Assembly (NCBI GenBank): GCA_011503125.2 | Contig: WWBZ02000022.1 | Coordinates: forward strand, 434,001-498,000 | Source: Botryosphaeria dothidea | Lineage: Eukaryota > Ascomycota > Dothideomycetes > Botryosphaeriales > Botryosphaeriaceae | DNA: 64,000 nucleotides | Direction: 5' to 3' | Shown: one piece after another, positions 21,924-32,075 of the stretch | Numbering within the stretch: the stretch's first letter is position 1 | Layout of the letters: each line of letters opens with the position of its first letter | Notes under the pieces: generated by a model | Seen by the model: only the letters and a program-made list of their open reading frames with translations | Told to the model about the DNA's origin: nothing | Database searches by the model: none | Program-made: the position numbers and the translations under genes

Positions 21924-23461
21924 GCTGCCGAAATTCTGCCTCGACTGGCGCAGCTGAGATGGAGTTCAAGGGAAACCAAGAAGCAAGTCTGTGACTGCGT
22001 ATGCCCACAAAGGACAGAAGCATAGTGATCCCCGGCACCGGACTATATAGCCAGACCGCTCACTAAATGTCTTCCTTTGCCTTAGCACCATCGGGAAACA
22101 CTCACTTGGACGGGATATCGGATAGCTCGGTGCAGTCTGCAAGCTGCGCCAGAAAAAGAGAACTAGTGGGGCATGAGAGTCTTGTGCATCTTGATCAGGA
22201 CATTGGAGAGACTCGGCCCCCAAAAAGACACTCCCAATACCGAGGCATCGACCCCACCAATATGCGTGAAGAAATCGCTTAGAAAGAGTGTACTGGAATA
22301 GTTCGCACGGCTATAGGGCTTAACACCTGATGCTTACCTGCATAAAACTGTGGGAGAAGTCTAGTAGTTAAATTTAGTACATAGCCGTGTCTTGGGACGG
22401 GAACACCAGACCACGGCATTTTCGCCCCCATCCTCCAGGTATTACTGATAAGGCGAAGTCCAATAAGATATTAGAAAAAAAGTTTCAGTGGAGTTCGTGC
22501 ATACCAGGTGAACGGCCAGTAAAGGCGATAGCGCGATCGGCGTGCCGATTGCACCACCAGACTGCTACTTTTAGAAACTTCTCCAGACAGCAGCACACTT
22601 GGCGCACCAGCGTCGCACAGTCCAAACACGTATCTCCGCAAAATCTTTTGGACACCGTAGGTAGGGGGGGGATGGGATCGCAGCCGGTGGTTAGCAGAAA
22701 TTTATGGAAAGTCAGTACACTTACGTCCGGATGAATGCTTCCACTCTCCATAACAGTCCCAATTAAATATTTTCTGAATTGTTGGTGGAAATGTCGCATT
22801 TGGCGCCAGCCGTCGGCTGTAGCACCCTCTATAATTGTCAAACGGTAATGCTGGCCTACTGGCAGTCGCAAACGAACACAGCTGGGACAGCGTGGCAGCC
22901 AGATTTACCGGCATGGTCAATTGATGCACAGGTGTGACATCAAGTCACAACCATAGCTTGATAGCTTGCAATATGATTGAGACCGTAACTCGACTCGCTC
23001 CTTGGAAGGCCGGCGAAACAGAGAATAGGAAATTTATTGAGACAACTCATCTTTCTAACAAAGTTTGAACGACTCTTGAGACATTTTGATACATAGTAAG
23101 ATCCAGATCTGAGTATCAAGGGAACACAGTCGTAGTCTTGATGAAAGATGCAAAAGAATAAAGAAAAGTGGCGGAAAGGCGACGCTGAATGTACACGATG
23201 GAGAAGTACTTGGATCCCTTACACCAACGAAAGGATTTCTCCAACCCCGATTCTATCTAAATATTGACAACGATGTAAAACAGACTACTAATAGTGTACA
23301 AGAAGATTGAAGACGTACAAGTACGGGGTATCACTCGCGGAGAACCAGATGGACTTTGTGAAGTAAGCAAACCCCCCAACAAATGGAAACCGCTTAATGG
23401 ACTATTGACAAAGGAGTGACGCCGTTGATATGCAAAGGGATGCAAGATGATAGGCAGAGTT
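21924..23461. other. Intergenic region holding repeat copy D
   Basis: This 1.5-kb spacer lies between the start of the 739-aa membrane protein gene and the 3' end of the sterol acyltransferase gene. Copy D of the palindromic repeat lies at about 22674-22833. The 22930-23400 part is AT-rich and may include the long 3' UTR of the acyltransferase. No gene is supported. Confidence 0.45.
22674..22833. mobile_element. MITE-like palindrome, copy D (degenerate inner arm)
   Basis: The left outer arm is GGGATCGCAGCCGGTGGTTA. The inner right arm 22723-22750 reads ACGTCCGGATGAATGCTTCC then ACTCTCCA. The distal segment has ATGTCGCATTTGGCGCCAGC then CGTCGGCTGTAGCACCCTCT, which copy A shares in the same orientation. 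The inner left arm is largely lost. Sharing the non-hairpin segment with A and B is the best evidence that this is a dispersed element, not a chance hairpin. Confidence 0.6.
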
Positions 23462-25252
23462 TTAAACCAGGACGTACAGAGCGCACATCATGGCAAGACC
23501 CAGAACCATCGAGAACCAGAACAGAACATTCTGATATGCGTTAGTTCCAATTTTGGCAAGGGTCTGGAAGTCAAATGTCTTACGTTCAGAAGTGTCCTGC
23601 CCCTGACGGGCTTGCTTCGCTGAACCGCAACAATGGGAATCTGAAGCATCATGGCGAAAGCACCATAACCCCGCAGTTTCTTGGTGATGCAGCCCATGAC
23701 AAGTTCGTGAGCAGCTGCGCTAATGAGGAAAGTAATGATGGTAGCGGTGGAGCGCGAGAATCTGGGTCGAGAGGCAGAATAGACGTGACGGCGCAAGAAG
23801 CGGTGAACCGGGATGTTCCACTCGCGAGAGAACTCGAGCCAGTCACAACTGTTCCACCAGTCGGAATAGAAGTGGCGGTCCGCAAAGCCTATCTTTGGGT
23901 TAGCTCATAAACATCCGACAGAAGTAAAACAAACTCACAAGTCATTTCCGCAAAGGCACCAAGCGCATACTCAAAAATGACTAGGAAAACAAGGAGGAAA
24001 ATGACGACGAAAGGGAAGAGCAGTCGGCTGATGGTCTCGAGAACGATAAGGGTGCGGTCTCCAACAGTGCCCGGAAGTTCGAGCTGCTCAACCGCGATAT
24101 CCAGAGCCGGCATTACGTATTGTTCCGTAACGAAGGTCAAAAGGAAGATGCAACCGAAAACGGCCAATGTCTTGTATAACAGTTCCATCTTTCGAATGCG
24201 CTGAGTACGCGGATACTCAAGCTCATAGCAAAGGGTGGGGCAGAAAAGATAGTCGACGTAGTTGTAGAGCGTGAGGTTCTTGGGATAGCTGGTGTTTCCG
24301 AGCGGAGAAATCAGCTCGTGAGCAAGGTCATCACGCAGATGTGCGAGAGATTCATCATTGGTCAAATCGGCATGTTCTTTCTCCTCCTCAGGGGTCAATT
24401 GGTTGAGGTGGGTCTGGGCGCTTGGGTATTTCCTAGCCGCATCCATGGAAGCGTTCTCGGGATGATCAAGCTCTTGGAGGCGGCGCCGGGTTTCGCTAAG
24501 ATGGCCGTTGTAAAAGGCGTACGAGTGCATCTTCATGAACAGGACAAGGTAGTGCAGGATGAAAAAGACCTGAGCGGTCCAGGTCCAGCCACGGACAAAG
24601 GGCCACAGGGTCCAGAAGATCAGCCAAATGCCCTGGTATATGCTCTGAACCAGCATTCCATTCTTGCTCCAGCGAAGGCCATCCTTGCTGCTGTCGTAGA
24701 GCTTGTGGAGGGGCAGGCTGAGGGCGGTAGAGGCGACCATGATCAAGTCGCTCAGGCCCATTTCCCAAATGTTGGCGGTGAAAGTGTTCCATTGGCGGAT
24801 GGACAGCGGATAGCCAGTCTCCTTGTAGTGGCGCACCATGTTCGAAAAGACCATGATTGCCAGGCCGACCCAGAACAGAACGAAGAAGCCACGGAAGTCA
24901 TGGTAGTCGCTCTGGGGATCGAAGTGCGAGACGCGGGCGGCGTACTCAATGGTGGGGAACAGACGCTGCTTCTGTTGGGCGCGAACCTGTTTTCGCGCGG
25001 ACGACGTGGCATGTACGGATGGGGGCGCATCGGCCGGGACAGGCGTTGAGCGGCCGCTGTGATGGTGTTAATTTCAGGGTCCCCCTTTCTCGCAGGGGGG
25101 CAAGCTGACCTGGAGAGTCCTGAGGGCGTCGCATCGTCATTGACGGCTCGCAGTAGCTGAGCATGCTCCGGTCTTCTGGCGCGCGGTTGAGCGATCTCAG
25201 GCGCGGCGTGCCCGTTTGCAGTGGCGGGCTCGAAAGAGGTGGTGGAGGACAT
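23462..25252 (-). CDS. ARE2: Sterol O-acyltransferase (ACAT/ARE family, MBOAT)
   Basis: Four exons on the minus strand: 25252-25110, 25056-23939, 23888-23584 and 23530-23462, giving 544 aa. The enzyme joins a fatty acyl-CoA to ergosterol or its precursors to make steryl esters for lipid droplets, in the ER membrane. The N-terminus (about 120 residues) is polar. From SHFDPQSDYHDFRGFFVLFW onward there are about eight to nine membrane helices. The family signature FYSDWWN is at 427-433, followed by WLEFSREWNIPVHRFLRRHVY. The invariant catalytic His of the SAAAHELVMG segment is His481. The C-terminus (QIPIVAVQRS, then a final helix) matches yeast Are1/Are2. The gene is divergent from AP-1 gamma (493-bp shared promoter). 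The start was set at 25252 because the in-frame codon at 25267 is TTG. Confidence 0.92.
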
Positions 25253-25745
25253 CACGGTGCTCCGCAATGCCCGCGGACGGATGCAAAATGGGTTGAGGGG
25301 TGAGAGCTGGCAGAGGAGGCTCTAGGGGAGAGCGCGGAAGCGGCGGGAGAGGCAGGCGTGCGGGTGGTGGGGTGTTGATATAATGTTGCGGAAAAGACGG
25401 AGAGCTTCGCGAGAGGCAACGAGCTCATCCTGGGCCAGCGTCATCAGGGCTGAACCCAGGCGGCGGGCGGATTTTAGGGGCGGGCGGAGTTAATTTTAGG
25501 GCGGCCCAAAGCGGATGGCGGTCGCGGCCAGGAGTCTTGGCCAGGTAGGCCCATCGCTACCGCAGCCTACCCTCCGCAGTAGAGGGCAGCCAGACCAAAA
25601 GTCGAACGGAGCTCCGCCGCTTACATGCAACCACCACCTTGACCGCCCGCCAACACCGAGCCCGCTTCCTCTCTCCCTTCCGCCACGCCCTCCGGCGCGT
25701 GTCCACCCTGCCACTGCCCCCCGCCGACAGCGCAATACCGGCACA
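25253..25745. promoter_or_regulatory. Divergent promoter between ARE2 and AP-1 gamma
   Basis: This 493-bp GC-rich spacer lies between head-to-head genes. It contains a CGGCGGGCGGATTTTAGGGGCGGG-type GC-box region near 25460-25500. No open frame with a domain is seen. Confidence 0.5.
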
Positions 25746-28595
25746 ATGAGCTCCCGTACGTGGCTTTCTGCGCCCGATGCCGCTGAGCTCCCGCTGACCG
25801 CATCCAGTCAAGCAGTTCATCCGCAATGTGCGCGCCGCCAAGACCATTGCAGACGAGCGAGCCGTCGTCCAGAAGGAGAGTGCTGCCATTCGAGCCAGCT
25901 TTCGCGAGGAGAGCCATGACTCCAACATCCGGTAATGCTCCTGCCTGCCCGCTCCCCGCTGCCTGCTGATGCCCCGCCTAGGAGGAACAATGTTGCCAAG
26001 CTGCTATACCTATTCACATTGGGCGAGCGCACCCATTTCGGCCAGATAGAATGTCTCAAGCTGCTCGCCTCGCCGCGTTTCGCCGACAAGCGCTTGGGCT
26101 ACTTGGGCACCATGTTGCTGCTGGACGAGAACCAAGAGGTCCTGACACTGGTCACCAACTCGCTGAAGAAGTATGCCACATATCAATTCGTCTCAATCCC
26201 AAAATACTGACCATGCCGCTACAGCGACCTGAACCATCCTAATCAATACATCGTCGGCCTTGCCCTCTGCACGCTGGGCAACATTGCCTCGATAGAAATG
26301 TCCCGAGACCTTTTCCCCGAAGTCGAGACCATCCTTTCAAGCGCGAACCCCTACATCCGCCGGAAGGCTGCCATCTGCGCCATGAGAATCTGCCGCAAGG
26401 TCCCTGACTTGCAAGAGCACTTTTTTGAGAAGGCGAAAATGCTTCTTTCAGACCGCAACCATGGCGTTCTGATTTGCGGTCTGACATTCGTTACTAGCAT
26501 GTGCGAGGCTGACGAGGAGGAGGGCGACGAGCTTGGTGTGATCGACATGTTCAAGCCACTCACCCCGCATCTCGTCAAGATGTTGAAGAGCCTATCCAGC
26601 TCAGGCTACACCCCGGAGCATGACGTCAATGGCATTACCGACCCCTTCCTTCAGGTCAAAATTCTCAGGCTACTGCGTGTCTTCGGTCGCAGTGATGCAC
26701 AAACCAGTGAGCAGATTAACGATATCCTCGCCCAGGTAAGAATCACCTTGTCCAGCGAGCAAAACCTCGGAAACTGACGACCTTAGGTTGCAACGAACAC
26801 CGACTCGTCTAAGAACGTAGGAAACTCAATTTTGTACGAAGCTGTCCTTACCATCCTCGATATCGAAGCCGATTCCGGTCTGCGTGTCCTCGGTGTCAAC
26901 ATTCTGGGTAAATTCCTGGCAAACAGGGACAATAACATCAGATATGTTGCACTCAATACACTCATCAAGGTCGTCGCGGTGGAGCCGAACGCCGTCCAGA
27001 GGCATCGGAACACGATTCTGGACTGTCTCCGTGATCCTGATATCAGTATTCGCAGGAGAGCTTTGGATCTCAGCTTCACCCTCATTAATGAGCAAAATGT
27101 CCGCGTTCTTATTAGAGAGCTACTGTCCTTCTTGGAGGTTGCTGATAATGAGTTCAAACCCATCATGACTACTCAGATTGGCATTGCGGCGGACCGTTAC
27201 GCGCCGAACAAAAGGTGGCACATCGACACTATGCTCCGCGTACTGAAGCTTGTGAGTTGATAAATTTAGTTGGATCTCTTTCTTTTTGCTTCTAACGTTT
27301 TCTCACAGGCTGGCAACTATGTGAAGGAGCAAATTCTTGCGTCCTTTGTCCGTCTTGTTGCGAACACCCCCGATCTTCAGACCTATACTGTGCAGAAGCT
27401 GTACGCCAGCCTTAAGGATGATATTACTCAAGAAGGTCTCACTCTGGCTGCTTCGTGGGCGATTGGCGAGTACGGCGATGCGTTGTTGCGCGGTGGCCAG
27501 TACGAAGAGGAAGAATTGGTCAAGCCTGTCAAAGAGAGCGACATCGTCGACCTTTTTGGGAACATTCTCAACAGCAACTACGCCGGACAGATCGTGACCG
27601 AATATATCGTCAACGCCACCATGAAACTTACCACTCGCCTTTCAGATCCCGGACAAATTGAACGCCTCAGAAGATTTATGCTCTCTCACCAGACTCATCT
27701 CGATGTCGAAATTCAACAACGCGCGGTTGAGTACGGTAACTTGTTCGCGTACGATCAAATTAGGAAGGGCGTCTTGGAGAAGATGCCGCCGCCCGAGATT
27801 CGAGAATCCCAGAGAGTTTTGGGTGAGGCAACAACGAAGAGCAAGAGAAACTCCAAGATCTCAAAGAAGAAGCCAAGTCAAATCACGGAAACGGACATGC
27901 TATTGGACCTTATGGGAGGATCGGATGGGCCAGCACCGGAAGCGAGCACGGCCACGAACGGTTCCCAGAACAACGCAGACTTGCTGGCCGACATTCTCGG
28001 AGGCGGCTCTCCGGCTCCTCAAACCACTTCCCCGCCCCCAGCAGGAGGTTCGAATGTCAATGCTATTATGGACCTCTTCAACACACCAAGCCAAAGCAGT
28101 ACGCCTGTGCCACAGGCAGCACGGCCACCACCATCGGCAGATCTCTTTGGTGGTCTCGGAACCCCGCCTCCGCAAACCGCCACACCACCCCCCGGTGGCG
28201 CTTCCGCACATCCTGCCTACAATAAGAACGACCTTTCCATCACATTCCAAGTCCAGCGTAGTGGAAACAGTGCGCTGGTGCTCGCACGATTCCGAAACAC
28301 CAGCAATTTCGATCATCTGAGCAACGTCACATTACAGGCTGCTGTCCCCAAGAGCCAAAAGTTGCAATTGCAGGCAATCAGCAACGGAGAGCTGGATGGA
28401 GGACAGGAGGCAACGCAGCAAATGCGGATTGCCGCCGTTAGTGGAGTAAGTCATGCATCCAAAAATGATGAAGTAGTTTTCACTAACCAGATTTCGCAGC
28501 CTCTTGCATCTAAGCTTCGCCTCCGGTTGAAGATCGGTTACGTGAAGAACGGAGAGAACGTTATGGAGCAGGTTGACTGGTCAGAGCCTGCATAA
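25746..28595 (+). CDS. APL4: AP-1 adaptor complex subunit gamma (gamma-adaptin)
   Basis: Seven exons: 25746-25755, 25808-25931, 25982-26170, 26225-26735, 26787-27251, 27309-28445 and 28500-28595, giving 843 aa. The first coding exon is only 10 nt (ATG AGC TCC C). Gamma-adaptin is a large subunit of the clathrin adaptor that sorts cargo at the trans-Golgi and endosomes. The trunk opens [20 protein letters not shown] and continues [20 protein letters not shown] and [19 protein letters not shown], diagnostic for this subunit. The hinge (about 600-730) is Pro/Gln/Ser-rich and has LLDLMGG and LLADILGG clathrin-box-like motifs and DLFGGLG. The C-terminal gamma-ear (about 734-843) has [20 protein letters not shown]. 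All expected domains are intact. The gene is convergent with the GH10 gene downstream. Confidence 0.94.
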
Positions 28596-29036
28596 TTTTC
28601 TTTTCCTCCCATTCATGTTCTTTTCTTTCTCTCGTGTGGCGGCCTGGGTGTTTTTTGGGGAATGGGAGTAGCAAACGAGAGTATGAGAGAAGTATACGGA
28701 CGCCCGCCCTTTTTACTTTCAATGTTGCTGCAGGAAGTCTACGGTCTTCGCACACGTTGTATTTTTGATCGTCGAAAAGCAGCATTAGAAATGGGTGAAA
28801 GGTGGTATTCGCAGGACACACATCTGGGGGATATTCGAGAGACGCCGGGATGACCAACGCACACGTCGAGATGGGGAAAGAAAAAAGAAGTCATGCAATT
28901 AATGAAGATGTGTATATTGACGTTCAATTAGATCTTATAGGTGAAATATTCCAAAGAGACTTTATATTACTCTCTTTTCAGCACTTAATTTCTATACGTG
29001 CACTTCTCCTCTCATCTCCCACTTTCCTAGTTTCTT
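28596..29036. other. Convergent 3' region (AP-1 gamma / GH10)
   Basis: This 441-bp spacer between two stop codons must hold both polyadenylation regions. It has T-rich stretches just after the AP-1 stop and AT-rich sequence at 28890-28990. No gene seen. Confidence 0.5.
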
Positions 29037-30370
29037 TCAACCCTCCAACACATCCAGAATGCTGTACCACGCCGGCTTCCTTGTATAGTTCGCCCAGAAC
29101 AGCGTCGCGTCGCCCTCGCCCGGAAACGTGCTCGGCACCCAGCTCAGCGGGTCGTAGAAGTCCCACACCGTCACGCCCACGCACGCGTCCACGTCCACGC
29201 ACGCCCGCACGCTGTCGGCGTAGTCGACGGCCTGCTGCGCCGTCTTGGCCGCGTCGTTCGGCAACTCGATGCGCACGTCCAGCTCGGTGATGGCGACGTC
29301 GACGCCGAGCGCCGCGAAGGCCTGCATGTTGGCGACTTGGTCAGCGTAGGAGGGCGAGGAGCCCGCGATGAAGTGCGATTGCAGGCCGACGCCGTCGATG
29401 GGGACAGGCGGGTGGGCGACTTGGAAGGACGTGATGAGGGAGCGGACGGCGGTGGATTTGTTGTTGATGGTTTCGATCTGTTGAGCGTGAGTTTGTGTGT
29501 TGGTCGAGAATGAGTGAGGAAGATCTGGAGGACTGACGTTGTAGTCGTTGTAGTAGAGCTTGGCCTTGGTGTACTTGCGCGCGAACTTGAACGCGAGCGG
29601 GATGTAGTCTGGGCCGATGGTGTCGTACCTGTTGGAGAGGAAGGGATGTGGTCAGCAGATTGTCCTTCGTCTGCTCTACACTCACTTCCTGCCATGCTCT
29701 CGACTTTCTGCTTCGGCTCTTTTGAATCGGGCTTTTTGCATGCGCTTCGATTTTGCTGTTCTTCTTTTGCCCTTCCTCTCGGTCTTCGCAAGACTTACCA
29801 GATGTCAGACCGGTACGTCCCATTGTCTTCGAAAGCCTCATTGACAACATCCCAAGCGTAGCATTCCTTGTCGTAGTAGCTCGCTACGTTCTTGATGTGG
29901 TCCTCGAGAATCGAGATGAGCTCATCGCGCGTCCACGTCTGGGACGTCAGCCACTCGGGCAGCTGGTTGTGCCAGAGCAGGATGTGGCAGCGGCGCAACT
30001 GGCCTTCGCGCACAGCCGGTGTGATGACCTGGTCGCCGACGGTGTAGTTGAAGACGCCGCGCGAAGGCTCGGTGTACATCCACTGATTTTCCCGAACTCC
30101 ACCATCAGTAAACGAAATACAAATGCACTGCTTTCTTCTTACCTTCTGTCCATTGGAGGGCGTCACCTGTGAGAACTGCTTCTTGTCGTGCGCGATGGAG
30201 AGGTACTTCGAATCGTTGAAGGCAACATTGTCGATGGCTGTGCCGAAGTATAGCAGACCCGCCTTCTTCGCTAGCTCGCCCAGGCCTTTTTCGCGACCGC
30301 CGTGACTTTCGGACGCGGGAGCGGCGGCTGCCAGAGTGGCGGCGAGGATAGCGGTGCTGAGGCACTTCAT
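29037..30370 (-). CDS. Secreted GH10 endo-1,4-beta-xylanase
   Basis: Four exons, 30370-30143, 30082-29799, 29628-29538 and 29477-29037, give 347 aa. The start is ATG at 30370; the frame extends upstream only with a TTG. A signal peptide (MKCLSTAILAATLAAAAPAS) opens the protein. GLLYFGTAIDN and WMYTEPSRGVFNYTVGDQV are GH10 landmarks. The acid/base Glu is E158 in WDVVNEAF and the nucleophile is E266 in AITELDVR; WDFYDPLSWVP closes the barrel. Substrate-binding LLWHNQLPEWL is present, although the usual RGH before it reads RCH. No cellulose-binding module is attached. The enzyme hydrolyses xylan outside the cell. The 1.7-kb upstream spacer carries two GGCTAAA sites (separate entries), in line with xylan induction. 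Both catalytic residues are intact, so it is likely active. Confidence 0.93.
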
Positions 30371-30461
30371 CGCGAAGGAATTGGCCAAAGAAAAAAGAAT
30401 AGCAAGTCCCGGAGAATTAGGAGTGCCGATCCTTGCTCACTTCCAGGCGACCATCTCGAAA

Positions 30462-30467
30462 GCGGGG
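30462..30467 (+). promoter_or_regulatory. CreA-type GCGGGG site upstream of GH10
   Basis: One SYGGRG match (GCGGGG) lies about 95 bp upstream of the xylanase start codon. Carbon catabolite repressor CreA/Cre1 binds such hexamers, but single sites occur often by chance. Confidence 0.25.
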
Positions 30468-30926
30468 CGGATGCGCTTTTATGTTGAGTACATGATGCGG
30501 CGGCTATTCAGTCGGTAGGATTCAATAATTGTTCTTTCCTTTCCCCTCATCCCGCACCCCTGGTATTTGGGACGCCACATGCATTCAGGGATCATGTTCC
30601 TTTTGCGGAGAAAAGCACCGGGGAAGGATGGGGAAACAAAGTAGGCACGGGAGATCGACAACCGGGTAAAGACGTGGTGCATATACCGTTTTTGGTGAGC
30701 GGTCACCTGTGAGCTATGCGCTTTTGAGGAAAGCGGGAGAGCAACTAGTCAGCGGCAAAGGAATGCGTTTAAACAGAAATGGCTCAGAGACGGCAGTTCT
30801 GTGCGGGTCTCATTGAATTCGTGCTTTTAAATGTGTAATACACGCCTTAGCGAGAAGATTTCAATGTCTGAGATATAGACTACGAGCTGTAGCCGCAATT
30901 GATCTCCTTACCGGGGATTGTTACCA

Positions 30927-30933
30927 GGCTAAA
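30927..30933 (+). promoter_or_regulatory. GGCTAAA site, XlnR/Xyr1-type, upstream of GH10
   Basis: This is an exact GGCTAAA motif about 560 bp upstream of the xylanase start. XlnR/Xyr1 regulators of ascomycetes bind GGCTAAA or GGCTRR in either orientation. It is a short motif, so significance rests on its pairing with the second site at 31145. Confidence 0.45.
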
Positions 30934-31144
30934 GTCAAAGATAGTAGGTATGACGAGAAAAATCTCGGCTGAAGAGAAGACACAAATAGCCTGACTTTTC
31001 CGTACGACCGATTGCCATGATTCACTTCTGTGCGCCGAGTTTCTAAGCGACTCTCCGAGTTGCGGAGAGCAGTTAGCAGAAGCCACTTTGCGGAGATGCT
31101 AAGCAGCCGCACGCACAGAACCCGGCTGGGCTCTATACCATTCA

Positions 31145-31151
31145 GGCTAAA
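31145..31151 (+). promoter_or_regulatory. Second GGCTAAA site upstream of GH10
   Basis: This exact match to the XlnR/Xyr1 core is in the same orientation as the site at 30927 and about 780 bp upstream of the xylanase ATG. It shares the flank AGGCTAAAGT with the first site. Confidence 0.45.
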
Positions 31152-32075
31152 GTTCCGCATCCTTCCTCGCGTAAATCATCGCCTGTGCATGAACGCGTTC
31201 CTGCGTGTTTACGGGACATGTGGCTGTGCTCAACGCGCCAGAGTTATCTGGGTAGTAGTATCATGTTAGCATACCGCAACGAGCCGCAACATGCTGCACT
31301 AAGTTTGGAGATTATCATAAACAAATTGGCCCCAGAAGAAGTACTTGCAGAGAAAACGCTTTTATTCCCAATTCACGCTTGGAGAAAACTTTAATTAAGA
31401 GAATTTCGATGATCCAAGAACCAAAGGAGGTTGTCCTTTTCACGCGCCGGTATATTCATGCCTTCCTCGCTTCTTCAAAAACAAGAAGAAAAAGAGGGCA
31501 GACCATCGTAACACCGTTTGACCAAGCAAGGAGAGAAGTGTCGGGGTATTGTTTGAAAAAGAGATTCGCCAGAGGATGGAAATTGATCCGCCAAAAAGGA
31601 AAAAGTAAAAGTGCGAAGTCCAACAAAAAGGAAGAGATGACCAGCACGACGCCTCTTGTGCCGAGGAAAATGTGCAAAAAGAAAAACTAAACATAACTTC
31701 TGAAGAACGGATGGGAATCCCGCAAGAATACGCCAATCCCGGTGCGATGAGGCCCGACGAAGCCAGACCAGGGAGAACCAAGAGTTTGGAAGACCAACCC
31801 ACAGTGAACCCTTGCGAACCAAGCAGACCGCTCTTTACGCCTTCTTCATGGCCGTGGCCAATGTACCAAACCCCTGTTCCTTTCACCGAGACCATATAGA
31901 CGAAACAAGGTAAAAACTTTACTCCAAAAATTGATCCGTGAACCAAAGGCAGCAGAAAGAGAAGCATGTGCAAAAAAGAAACCAGAAAACTGAAGAGCCG
32001 AAGCCAAAAATCTATCAGGAAGAAATAAAACTTGAGGAGAGAGACGTGGTCGTGGCCTATCCAGTCCACTCATAC

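Larger units (their letters stand above)
30371..32075. promoter_or_regulatory. Long upstream region of the GH10 gene, also MED15 3' region
   Basis: This 1.7-kb spacer holds the xylanase promoter and the end of MED15. An ATAAAAG TATA-like element lies about 105-110 bp upstream of the xylanase ATG. The 31380-32060 stretch is A-rich on the plus strand and is probably MED15 3' UTR. A 103-codon Lys/Arg-rich frame at 31379-31690 has no domain and is not called. Confidence 0.5.

Noticed and set aside
31379..31690. 103-codon Lys/Arg-rich frame downstream of MED15
   Set aside because: Composition follows the A-rich strand; no domain; most likely part of the MED15 3' UTR in antisense.
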